Origin: an uncultured Bacteroidales bacterium
GTDB lineage: Bacteria; Bacteroidota; Bacteroidia; Bacteroidales; F082
Reading direction: 5' to 3'
NCBI GenBank assembly: GCA_937896895.1
Contig: CALBNV010000068.1
Location: forward strand, 1 to 19,803
Length of the DNA: 19,803 nucleotides
Of the stretch, positions 7,053-14,067 are shown in pieces (position 1 is the first letter of the stretch; each line of letters starts with the position of its first letter). Position numbers and translations under genes: made by a program. The notes under the pieces were generated by a model. That model was not told the origin of the DNA and ran no database searches. It worked only from the letters and a program-made list of their open reading frames with translations.

Positions 7053-7931
7053 ATGAAGGCTGCTGATGATATGTTTTGTATTCTTAAAGAATTGGATAAT
7101 AAAAAAAGTAACTATTCTCCAACATACGATGAGCGAATCAATGCCTTTGACAAACTAAGTCATAAGGCAAATAAATTCAGAGCATACTTCCCAAAACTTA
7201 AAGCATGGTACGAACAAGATTTATATTTACGTGTTTCATTGGTAGGCGAAGCGCTTTGCAATTACTACTTGCAGCAAGACGAAGACATAGACTTCCGTGA
7301 GCCATTCTTCTTGCGGGCTAAGGCTCTACATAAAGAGATGATCGGTTATATCCCTAATATTAGAAGTAAAAAGAATATTTTGTGGGATTGTTTTATCAAT
7401 CTTAGCCTACTTTTAAGCCGTGAGTTAGACAAAATGGAAGAAGATGAAGAATCGGCTAAATATTACGAGTGTATTTCGAAATATGGTCCGTATGGGAATG
7501 ACGATAATAACCGCCGGTGGGTAGAGATTGCAATGTTGGAACAATATTACTGGGTACATGCCCGCAAAGATGTCTTTGCGACCAAGAAAACGTGTCTCCG
7601 TCATATTGAAAGGACTGAGCAAATACTGTCTGTTCATAGGTCTTTATTAAGGAAAATACGAAAGGAAAGTAACGAAAAATCATGTAGTTGGATTGAAGTG
7701 GAAATCTTATGGATACTTGAAGGTCTTGCCCAGTGGGCTGAGTTACATAATCCGCGTGTTTCGTACTTATACGAATTATGGCGGATATGTAAAAAAGATG
7801 AAATTATTCGTACCTATACGAAAGAACATATTGCAGGTTATTTAGTTGAGATTCCGCATGAAAAATTAGATGTGAAGCATGCCAAACAAAGAATTAAGGT
7901 GTTAAAAGAATTGTCGAAATATTTTGATTAG
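7053..7931 (+). CDS. Uncharacterised helical protein of the AAA+/FtsZ-like operon
   Basis: 292 aa, not recognised. The composition is helical, with regular leucines and many Trp, Tyr, Lys and Glu (for example ILWDCFINLSLLLSRELDKM, and VEILWILEGLAQWAELHN); there is no signal peptide and no membrane segment, suggesting a soluble repeat-like (TPR-type) scaffold. I see no catalytic motif. The ATG at 7053 is the only good start: an in-frame stop lies at 6996-6998. The stop is 3 bp before the phosphoesterase start, so the two are translationally linked. The 116-bp AT-rich gap after the AAA+ gene holds no clear promoter. A role as adaptor or substrate-binding subunit for the AAA+ protein is inference from position only. 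Confidence 0.65.
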   Translation: MKAADDMFCILKELDNKKSNYSPTYDERINAFDKLSHKANKFRAYFPKLKAWYEQDLYLRVSLVGEALCNYYLQQDEDIDFREPFFLRAKALHKEMIGYIPNIRSKKNILWDCFINLSLLLSRELDKMEEDEESAKYYECISKYGPYGNDDNNRRWVEIAMLEQYYWVHARKDVFATKKTCLRHIERTEQILSVHRSLLRKIRKESNEKSCSWIEVEILWILEGLAQWAELHNPRVSYLYELWRICKKDEIIRTYTKEHIAGYLVEIPHEKLDVKHAKQRIKVLKELSKYFD

Positions 7932-7934
7932 AAG

Positions 7935-8696
7935 ATGGAAACCGAATGTTTACATTTTGACCCCAATGCAATAGCCGCCAATGCTATCGGGGATGTTCAT
8001 GGTCGGGATGACTGGAAAGAGGTCATTATTGATGGCGCCCGAAACGTGTTTGTCGGTGATATTTTTGATCCGTATCAAAACATATCTTTCGAAGATTGTA
8101 AAAATACTTTTCTTGAGATTATTGATTATAAGAAGCAACATCCGGAAACTGTCTTGTTGTACGCAGACCATGAACTGCACTATCTTTTGTACGATAAAAG
8201 AGGGGAAATCTACAGTCGTTTTGATTCCGTGCATGCAACAGAGATACAGGATCTTCTTTATGAAAATGAGGATTTTTTTAATGGAGTTGCTTATGCGGTA
8301 GGGAACCACTTAATTACCCATGCCGGGGTTAGCCGACAATGGTGGGGAAGGTATTTTGGACCATATAGAGATGAAGCGCCAAACGAGATAGCCAATCAAA
8401 TCAATAATTTGTGGGAAATAAACAAAAAAGCATTTATGGTTCGTCCTAATGGTGTCTTTGATTGTGGGAATTTTGAAGGTCCATCACAAAGCCCCATTTG
8501 GCTGCGTTCATATATCTTCGAAAAAGCTGGAGTTAATCTGTTTGAAGGCACAAATTATTGGCAAGTATTTGGTCATACGCAAGTGCCCTATGTGGTAGAT
8601 TCTCCAAAAGGATTTACCAATGTGGATTGCCTAGGAAACAAAGCGATAGGCAAGCCTGTACAAAGTTATCAAATTATCCAACAAAATAAAATTTAA
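7935..8696 (+). CDS. Calcineurin-like metallophosphoesterase
   Basis: 253 aa. Metallophosphoesterase motifs are in order: GDVHG (19-23), GDIFDPY (41-47), ADHE (77-80) in the place of GNH(D/E), THAG (128-131) and GHTQ (213-216). The family hydrolyses phosphomono- or diesters with two metal ions; the layout is closest to ApaH/PrpE and PPP-type enzymes acting on nucleotides or phosphoproteins. The oddity is motif 3, where the usual Asn that bridges metal and phosphate is Asp and the Gly is Ala, which might change or weaken activity. The gene sits 3 bp after the helical protein and 5 bp before the FtsZ-like gene, the strongest coupling in the operon. The substrate is unknown. Confidence 0.8.
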   Translation: METECLHFDPNAIAANAIGDVHGRDDWKEVIIDGARNVFVGDIFDPYQNISFEDCKNTFLEIIDYKKQHPETVLLYADHELHYLLYDKRGEIYSRFDSVHATEIQDLLYENEDFFNGVAYAVGNHLITHAGVSRQWWGRYFGPYRDEAPNEIANQINNLWEINKKAFMVRPNGVFDCGNFEGPSQSPIWLRSYIFEKAGVNLFEGTNYWQVFGHTQVPYVVDSPKGFTNVDCLGNKAIGKPVQSYQIIQQNKI

Positions 8697-8701
8697 TCAT
8701 T

Positions 8702-9844
8702 ATGAAAGCAAACATTTCTATTCTAGGCATTGGTAACGGAGGTCGCAATGTCGTAAAGCAATTAGCTAAACAAAATCCGGAAATCAAATCCTTTCTTTAT
8801 ACAAAGGGAGATTCAGAGGAAAACATTAGTAAGGCTCTTGAAGATGGTAACGTGTTAATCTTAGTGGCAGGATTAGGCGGTCATACAGGCTCCACCATGA
8901 TTATTGATGTTGTTAAAAAAGCGACGAAGAAAGGGATTAGAACCGTCGCCGTAGTTACTACTCCATTTGCTTTTGAGGGGCAAATACGAATGGATAAGGC
9001 AACACAAGCGTGTTCCGAACTACGAAAATTGGTTGATGAGCTCCATATCTGCGATAATGATATTTTGAAAACTAAATATACAGAGCTCAACCTTCTCAAT
9101 GCCTTCAACAAATCCGACGAAGAGGTAATAAATAATATACAATTTATTTTAACATATTATGGTTCGCCTGAGGAAACTGAAACGCGTATTATAAAATGCC
9201 CACATTGTGGTCATAAAAGAAGAGTCCTCTTTTTCAAAGACTTTTGGTCGAAGGAGGGGCTTACCTTTTGGTCTGATGACCATATGGAAGCGAATGATTG
9301 GTTCGAACCAACGTTTACACAACAATGTCCAAAATGTGGGAAGTTTTTCACACGTAAGCCGCAAGGTAGATTAACTATTGTAAACAAACCATGTGCAGAG
9401 AAAGCAATTTTATCTTATCCGCAATTGAAAGCTGCCGTTAAAGAATTGAGAGGAGTGTCTTACTCTGAACAGTGGGCAAGTGCGGAATTTTGGATAGCAT
9501 TCAATGCTTTTTACAAAGATACTGATGAAATTCCAGAAGGAGAGCAAGAATTTAATCGGAGCAATATGCAATGGCTACTTGATTTCTATCAATCAAACTC
9601 TCCTCTACGTTTATCATCTACAGAATTTGAACTAAATCGTTTGCTTGGTAATCGAGATGCTTGTGAACGTATATTGGAAATTACACTTGAGGAATATATT
9701 CAGCAGCAGAAAGAATTTAGAAAACTTAGAGGTCGTCCTTGGTATGATGATAAAGAGATGTGGACGCGTCGCTATAATAAGATAATGGATGAACTGAATG
9801 CATCCCTTGATCTGCCATTAAAACCATATAAAAGACGAGATTAA
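8702..9844 (+). CDS. Minimal FtsZ/tubulin-like GTPase domain fused to a zinc ribbon
   Basis: 380 aa. Residues 1-155 match the FtsZ GTPase core by eye: ISILGIGNGGRNVV (5-18, T1 loop, cf. GxGGGGxN), AGLGGHTGST (56-65, T4 signature, usually GGGTGTG), TVAVVTTPFAFEG (81-93, cf. TVGVVTxPFxFEG), a helix ending VDELHICDND (111-120, cf. VDTLIVIPND) and NAFNKSDEEV (133-142, the T7/H7-like end). The segment between T1 and T4 is shortened, without a clear T3 loop. Instead of the FtsZ C-terminal domain there is a four-Cys zinc ribbon (C166, C169, C209, C212; CPHCGHKR and CPKCGKFF) and a helical, charged C-terminus. It is not the cell-division FtsZ. It is the last gene of the operon, 5 bp after the phosphoesterase. 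Polymerisation cannot be judged from sequence. Confidence 0.7.
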   Translation: MKANISILGIGNGGRNVVKQLAKQNPEIKSFLYTKGDSEENISKALEDGNVLILVAGLGGHTGSTMIIDVVKKATKKGIRTVAVVTTPFAFEGQIRMDKATQACSELRKLVDELHICDNDILKTKYTELNLLNAFNKSDEEVINNIQFILTYYGSPEETETRIIKCPHCGHKRRVLFFKDFWSKEGLTFWSDDHMEANDWFEPTFTQQCPKCGKFFTRKPQGRLTIVNKPCAEKAILSYPQLKAAVKELRGVSYSEQWASAEFWIAFNAFYKDTDEIPEGEQEFNRSNMQWLLDFYQSNSPLRLSSTEFELNRLLGNRDACERILEITLEEYIQQQKEFRKLRGRPWYDDKEMWTRRYNKIMDELNASLDLPLKPYKRRD

Positions 9845-9884
9845 CTTAAAAAACTGTAAAAAAATGATTTTTTTTGTTAATAAA

Positions 9885-9913
9885 TTTGTGTATGTCAAAA
9901 AAATGTAACTTTG
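9885..9913 (+). promoter_or_regulatory. Promoter of the RiPP cluster
   Basis: TAACTTTG at 9906-9913 matches TAnnTTTG and TTTG at 9885-9888 fits the -33 box with 17 bp spacing. It lies 35 bp before the precursor ATG at 9949, so the RiPP genes start a transcription unit separate from the FtsZ-like operon. Confidence 0.7.
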
Positions 9914-9948
9914 CAGCACAATAGAAATCATATTTAAAATTTAAACCG

Positions 9949-10155
9949 ATGTGTCGATGGGATATAACTGACAACACTATTATGCACAAAAATGAGAAAT
10001 GCAGCGAAGTCGTATTTTTAGATGGTAGTCAGATTGGCTCTTCGTTGTGCGAGCCGCAATGTGAAGACAATAGTTGGCGTTGTGATTCTTGTCGCGATAA
10101 TGAGTGTGACTCTTGTTGCGATAATGAGTGTGACTCTTGTTGCGATAATGAGTGA
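9949..10155 (+). CDS. Cys-rich RiPP precursor peptide 1 (repeat core)
   Basis: 68 aa. The N-terminal part is a leader-like segment starting MCRWDITDN with KCSEVVFLDG (17-26). The C-terminal half is very rich in Cys, Asp and Glu and ends in a tandem DSC(R/C)DNEC repeat; 12 Cys are present (positions 2, 18, 34, 38, 45, 48, 53, 56, 57, 61, 64, 65). The repeat is also clear in DNA: three 24-bp units. It is the first gene after a promoter and comes before an M42 peptidase and three radical SAM/SPASM enzymes. The leader is conserved in the 51-aa peptide at 12570, which supports the ATG at 9949. I expect the core (from about residue 34) to be cross-linked, for example by thioethers. I do not recognise the peptide family. 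Confidence 0.75.
   Translation: MCRWDITDNTIMHKNEKCSEVVFLDGSQIGSSLCEPQCEDNSWRCDSCRDNECDSCCDNECDSCCDNE
10084..10152 (+). repeat. 24-bp tandem repeat, 2.9 copies, inside precursor 1
   Basis: Units start at 10084, 10108 and 10132. Each reads GAyTCTTGTyGCGATAATGAG plus TGT; the third unit ends in the stop TGA. Units two and three are identical over 21 bp, and unit one differs at two positions (GAT/GAC and CGC/TGC, so Arg for Cys). The unit length keeps frame and encodes DSC(R/C)DNEC, so copy number changes would change core length without breaking the peptide. Confidence 0.9.
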
Positions 10156-10214
10156 GCATTGTGCAAACAATTAAATATTTTTGATAAAAGAAAAATTAAA
10201 GTCATAAATTCGCA

Positions 10215-11255
10215 ATGGATAAGTTGATTGACACATTACATCTACTGTGTGATGCTGCGATAATATCTGGGTACGAGAAAACCTCAGATAATATAGTTGT
10301 AAGATTATTGGAGGAAGTTGGCGTTGTTCCTATCGTGGATACTATCGGAAATGTCATATTCAAGAAAGAAGGAACTGGGAATAAAACTTTAATGGTAGTT
10401 GCTCACTATGACGAAGTAGGATTCACAATTAAGTATATTGATGATGATGGGTATGTATATTTATCTCCAGTAGGAGGTGTAGATGCGTCTATCTTACCTG
10501 GTCAAAGAGTAGTTGTATATCATGAGAATAATTTAATTTTTGGTGTTATAGGAGCCCAGCCCATACATATGAAAAACCTCAATAAGAATAGTGGCAATAA
10601 ATCCATTGAGATTAGCGATTTATGGGTCGATATAGGAGTCTGTGGAAAGAAAAACATAAGAGAACAAATTGCCATTGGCGATCCTGTTTCTTATGCTCCA
10701 AATTTTTCTGAACAAGGCAATGGTGTGGTGTATTCTAAGAGTTTAGACAACAGAGCAGGGGTCGCCGTTCTGCTTTCTCTATTTGAAAAGATAAACGATA
10801 GAAGAATATCTAATTATAAAAGCATCTATTTTGTGGCATCTTCGCAAGAAGAACTCGGTTTACGGGGAGCACAAGTAGCAGGATATAATATCAATCCTGA
10901 TATATGTATTGCGATAGATGCAACTCATGCTACTGACTATCCGTCAGTTAATAATAGAAAATATGGAGATATTCGACTTGGTCGGGGAGCAGTGATTCCT
11001 TTTGGCTCTAATTTTGATGTTTCGTTACAACGTCGGCTAAAGGAAATTGCTGATATGCATGTTGTAGCATATCAATTGGACTCTATCCCTTGCAATTCAG
11101 GGACAGATGTTGCTGAGATTCAGATTCTTAAGGGGGGATGTCTGTCTGGCCTTGTAAGTATTCCCTGCAGATATATGCATACTCCAACAGAGATTATTTC
11201 TATAGATGATATAGATTCTGCTGTTGACATACTATCAAATTTTATTTGTTCGTAA
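10215..11255 (+). CDS. M42-family metallo-aminopeptidase, candidate RiPP-processing protease
   Basis: 346 aa, the usual length for M42 (glutamyl aminopeptidase/endoglucanase M) enzymes. The metal and catalytic residues are visible: AHYDEVG (H64, D66), SLDNRAG (D178, bridging Asp), SSQEELGLRGA (E212 catalytic base, E213), IDATHATD (D235) and RYMHTPTE (H322). M42 enzymes are cytosolic di-zinc exopeptidases that form dodecameric shells and trim peptides from the N-terminus. The gene lies between precursor 1 (59 bp upstream) and a radical SAM enzyme (14 bp downstream), so a role in trimming the leader or recycling the peptide is likely; that role is inference. A housekeeping role is possible but does not explain the position. 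Confidence 0.9.
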   Translation: MDKLIDTLHLLCDAAIISGYEKTSDNIVVRLLEEVGVVPIVDTIGNVIFKKEGTGNKTLMVVAHYDEVGFTIKYIDDDGYVYLSPVGGVDASILPGQRVVVYHENNLIFGVIGAQPIHMKNLNKNSGNKSIEISDLWVDIGVCGKKNIREQIAIGDPVSYAPNFSEQGNGVVYSKSLDNRAGVAVLLSLFEKINDRRISNYKSIYFVASSQEELGLRGAQVAGYNINPDICIAIDATHATDYPSVNNRKYGDIRLGRGAVIPFGSNFDVSLQRRLKEIADMHVVAYQLDSIPCNSGTDVAEIQILKGGCLSGLVSIPCRYMHTPTEIISIDDIDSAVDILSNFICS

Positions 11256-11269
11256 GTTTATTTTAGGTT

Positions 11270-12550
11270 ATGGAATTAAGAGAGGATTTACATATTCTTG
11301 AATATAATGGTTCGGGTTTTATTTATTCACCATTGCGTCGTGCTCTTTTTTTTGCCGACGATGAATCCGTTGCGATAGCTAAACGCTATATCAATGGCAC
11401 AACAAAAGATGAGGATAAAAACTCTCAGGTGTGGAATCATATTCTGCGATTGGAATCAATAGATGTTACTCTGCCTCAAAAACGAAAAATAGAGAAGGGA
11501 AATAATGTAGTTGTAATTCCTACACAGTTATGTAATTTTGGTTGTACTTATTGTTATGCTCAAGAAGCACATCTTTATAATTCCGTTATGCCAAAAGAAA
11601 CATTGCAGATTGTGTTGGATTTTGTATTACAAAGCAAAAAAAGAAAAAAAAACATATCCTTTATAGGAGGGGGAGAACCTTTAACTGCTTGGGAACTAAT
11701 AAAATGGGCTGTAGAATATTTGGAGCAAAACAAGCACTCCAACGATATTCTAAATATTGGTATTACAACAAATGCTTCTTTATTCACGGATGAAATATTT
11801 AAGTTCGTTAAAGAACATAATATTCACATAGGCGTATCTTTTGAAATCTTATCAGACATACAAGATTCTCAGCGTCCTTTTCATGGAGGGAAAGGTACAT
11901 TTGAAATAGTAAATGGCAATATAAAAAAACTTATTCAATATGGAATTCCTTACGGCATTCGTTCGACAATAACAAAACTTAATGTTAATCGTATGTCTGA
12001 AATGGTTGAATTTGTTGCAGAACACTATCCTAATATTAGGAAATTACATTTAGAACAAGTTACAGATTCTTCCGAGGATGATCAAGCATTTTACAACGCA
12101 TATATAGATAATTTCTACAAGGCAAAACAAGTGGGGAGAAAATACAATATCAATGTTTATAATTCGATTTCAAAATCGATTTATCAAATTCGAGATTGTT
12201 TTTGCGGAGGAGAATTTTGTGTTTCACCTACCGGTAGTTTAGTTGCTTGTCATAGAGTATCAGCCGAACACGAGAAAGCATTCGCGCTATTTAATTATGG
12301 CAAAGTAAATGAGTCTTCGTGCGTTTTTGATGAAAATGCGGAAAAGAATTATATGGACTTTTCTAAGATGAAGAGGCCGGAGTGCGCGCAATGCTTTGCT
12401 AAGTGGCATTGCGCAGGCATCTGCCCTATGGAAAGAACAGAATTGTCTCCTCAACAAATATTAGCCAAATGTGATTTTGTCAAAAAAATTGTAACACGAG
12501 AACTATATGATTCCCTTATTGCAAAATTAGATTATAATGAAAATAAGTAA
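11270..12550 (+). CDS. Radical SAM/SPASM peptide maturase 1
   Basis: 426 aa. The 4Fe-4S-SAM motif is CNFGCTYC (C88, C92, C95), followed by GGGEP (133-137), the SAM-binding strand, and ITTNAS. The C-terminus is a SPASM domain for auxiliary clusters: Cys 310, 312, 317, 327, 351, then C-x2-C-x5-C-x3-C (372, 375, 381, 385) and C401. Residues 1-80 before the barrel could be a RiPP-recognition-like leader-binding region (small, mixed beta/helix), as in other SPASM maturases; this is inference. The family modifies C-H bonds in precursor peptides (thioether, C-C, epimerisation or decarboxylation). It is co-transcribed with the M42 gene and directly followed by precursor 2 (19 bp). Confidence 0.9.
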   Translation: MELREDLHILEYNGSGFIYSPLRRALFFADDESVAIAKRYINGTTKDEDKNSQVWNHILRLESIDVTLPQKRKIEKGNNVVVIPTQLCNFGCTYCYAQEAHLYNSVMPKETLQIVLDFVLQSKKRKKNISFIGGGEPLTAWELIKWAVEYLEQNKHSNDILNIGITTNASLFTDEIFKFVKEHNIHIGVSFEILSDIQDSQRPFHGGKGTFEIVNGNIKKLIQYGIPYGIRSTITKLNVNRMSEMVEFVAEHYPNIRKLHLEQVTDSSEDDQAFYNAYIDNFYKAKQVGRKYNINVYNSISKSIYQIRDCFCGGEFCVSPTGSLVACHRVSAEHEKAFALFNYGKVNESSCVFDENAEKNYMDFSKMKRPECAQCFAKWHCAGICPMERTELSPQQILAKCDFVKKIVTRELYDSLIAKLDYNENK

Positions 12551-12569
12551 AAACTAAACGTTAGAACCG

Positions 12570-12725
12570 ATGTGCCGATGGGGTATAACTGGCAATGTCG
12601 CTATGCCAAAAAATAATACTTGCAGCGAAATCGTATTTTTGAATGCATCACTTTACGATGTATCTATGTGTGATTGTCCCGATCCCGGTACGGGAGCGGA
12701 TGATTGTGATTGTGAAGACCAATAA
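12570..12725 (+). CDS. RiPP precursor peptide 2 (paralogue of precursor 1)
   Basis: 51 aa. It aligns without gaps to precursor 1 over the first 34 residues: MCRW(G/D)IT(G/D)N, M12, K14-N15, C18-S-E-(I/V)-V-F-L, S27 and C34. The core is different and shorter: CDCPDPGTGADDCDCEDQ (34-51), with 6 Cys in total (2, 18, 34, 36, 46, 48). Nucleotide differences in the shared leader include silent third-position changes (TGT/TGC, AAC/AAT, TTA/TTG), a sign that the frame is translated and selected. The similarity starts just before the ATG (AACCGATGTG), so it is a duplication with a diverged core. It lies 19 bp after the first radical SAM gene. Conserved leader with variable Cys/Asp core is the classic pattern of RiPP precursors. 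Confidence 0.75.
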   Translation: MCRWGITGNVAMPKNNTCSEIVFLNASLYDVSMCDCPDPGTGADDCDCEDQ

Positions 12726-12741
12726 CCGAAACAAATTGATG

Positions 12742-12750
12742 AAAGGAGGT
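12742..12750 (+). promoter_or_regulatory. Strong Shine-Dalgarno sequence
   Basis: AAAGGAGGT lies 7 bp before the ATG at 12758 and is fully complementary to the 16S rRNA tail. Other genes of the window, except the IS, have no such sequence, as usual in Bacteroidetes. It supports translation of the 45-aa peptide. Confidence 0.7.
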
Positions 12751-12757
12751 GTGTAAA

Positions 12758-12895
12758 ATGCTAAATCAAGGAATGTCTCAGATGGGAGCTAATGTGAATG
12801 CGTGGCTTGCAATGAATTACGAGCATATGGAAGCATCCACAGTTAATGCACCTGCATGTTGGTATGATGGAACTGATGGTACGTGTTCCGCATAA
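12758..12895 (+). CDS. Third small peptide, candidate precursor (45 aa)
   Basis: 45 aa, MLNQGMSQMGANVNAWLAMN, then an acidic bridge and an end with C34, W35, Y36 and C43 (APACWYDGTDGTCSA). It does not resemble precursors 1 and 2: no MCRW leader and only two Cys. Support for a gene is the perfect Shine-Dalgarno at 12742-12750, the location 32 bp after precursor 2, and a terminator-like hairpin right after it. The Cys-Trp-Tyr-containing end would be a suitable substrate for a radical SAM enzyme (thioether or aromatic cross-link). It might be the substrate of the second or third maturase. No signal peptide or membrane helix. Its family is unknown to me. Confidence 0.6.
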   Translation: MLNQGMSQMGANVNAWLAMNYEHMEASTVNAPACWYDGTDGTCSA

Positions 12896-12907
12896 CTAAT
12901 CATCGCG

Positions 12908-12942
12908 CGTTAGCAGAACCCGATCAATGAGTTCTGCTAACG
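12908..12942 (+). terminator. Hairpin between peptides and downstream maturases (attenuator/terminator)
   Basis: CGTTAGCAGAAC (12908-12919) and GTTCTGCTAACG (12931-12942) form a perfect 12-bp stem with an 11-nt loop, followed by TTATTTATTTT. The tail is T-rich but broken by A, so partial read-through is likely. This would give much peptide mRNA and less mRNA for the enzymes, a usual arrangement in RiPP clusters. Confidence 0.75.
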
Positions 12943-12966
12943 TTATTTATTTTAATATGTAGACTT

Positions 12967-14067
12967 ATGTACAGCCGTCATTTATTCATAAAAACAAACC
13001 AATCATGCAACTTAAATTGTGTATATTGCTATGAACGAAACAAGAATCAAAATGTTTTCGAAGTAGAGCAAGTTTTAAATAAGGTATTAAATATTTTAAA
13101 AGAGCCTACCGCACATGGGACTAAGATAAAACTCATTGGCGGAGAGCCATTCTTGGTGTTTGACAAAATTCGCTTTTTTTGTGAACAAATTTGGAATGAG
13201 CATTTAGAAGAAAACGTACATTTTCAAATTACCACAAACGGAACTCTTGTGCATGGTGAGATTCAAGAATGGTTAAAATCGCACAATAAAGATATTGATT
13301 GTAAGTTGAGCTTAGATGGAAATAGAGTTTCACAGGATATCAATCGTCCGCATTCTTTCGATCTTATAGATATACCTTTTTTTGCAGAAACATGGGACAA
13401 TTGTACTGTAAATATGGTGATAACCCCTCAAACTTTGCCTTTTTATGCTGATAATGTAATTTTTCTTCATGGATGTGGATTGAAAAACATTGTTCCCATA
13501 TTTGCAGTTCTTACTAATTGGAAAGAGAAAAACCTCCAGCAAACCTACTATGAACAATTAACACTTTTGGCAGAATATTATATTAAAAATCCGCAGGTAC
13601 ATCGTTGCCATACGTTAAATCTACATTTAGATAGATTACTTACTAAGTGTGATTGTATCTTGTGTGATATCGGTAAAAAAATTATCTACGACATCGATAC
13701 TAATAAATATTATCCATGTCATTTGTTTTTCCCGTCTGTGTGCGGAGAAAACAGACCGCAAAATATGGATTTATTAGACTTTTCCAGTAGATCTAAGATT
13801 GAACATTCTCCTTGTAAAACATGCCGTTTTATAAATCTATGTCACACCTGCTATGCTGCTAATTATATAGAACGAGGAGATGTGGGAGAAAGGGATATGT
13901 CTATATGTGATTATCGGAAAATTGATTTTCTAATAAATGCGAAATTAGAATATCATAGAATAATAACATCTAGAAGCATTTCAAATACAGATTATCTCAT
14001 TATGAAAGCAATTAGTGAGGTACAAAATGATTTAGAACTAATAGAACAGAATTATATTGCCCAATGA
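12967..14067 (+). CDS. Radical SAM/SPASM peptide maturase 2
   Basis: 366 aa. The cluster motif CNLNCVYC (C14, C18, C21) lies very near the N-terminus, so there is no separate leader-binding domain in front. GGEPF (58-62) and ITTNGT follow. The C-terminal SPASM-like region contains CDCILC, YPCHLFF, then CKTCRFINLCHTC, a close match to C-x2-C-x5-C-x2-C, and a late Cys (SICDY). It starts 24 bp after the hairpin and its TGA overlaps the ATG of the next gene (ATGA, 14064-14067), implying a coupled pair. The substrate is one of the small peptides nearby; which one is not shown by sequence. Confidence 0.88.
   Translation: MYSRHLFIKTNQSCNLNCVYCYERNKNQNVFEVEQVLNKVLNILKEPTAHGTKIKLIGGEPFLVFDKIRFFCEQIWNEHLEENVHFQITTNGTLVHGEIQEWLKSHNKDIDCKLSLDGNRVSQDINRPHSFDLIDIPFFAETWDNCTVNMVITPQTLPFYADNVIFLHGCGLKNIVPIFAVLTNWKEKNLQQTYYEQLTLLAEYYIKNPQVHRCHTLNLHLDRLLTKCDCILCDIGKKIIYDIDTNKYYPCHLFFPSVCGENRPQNMDLLDFSSRSKIEHSPCKTCRFINLCHTCYAANYIERGDVGERDMSICDYRKIDFLINAKLEYHRIITSRSISNTDYLIMKAISEVQNDLELIEQNYIAQ

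Noticed and set aside
7950..8309. Minus-strand 119-codon frame within the phosphoesterase gene
   Set aside because: It is a shadow of a gene with clear catalytic motifs and has no features of its own.
9841..9876. Terminator after the FtsZ-like gene
   Set aside because: Only a weak A/T hairpin (A-run, TGA, T-run) can be drawn; too poor to call.
10084..10152. Short repeat array as a CRISPR
   Set aside because: Units are directly adjacent, without spacers, and lie in frame inside a peptide gene.
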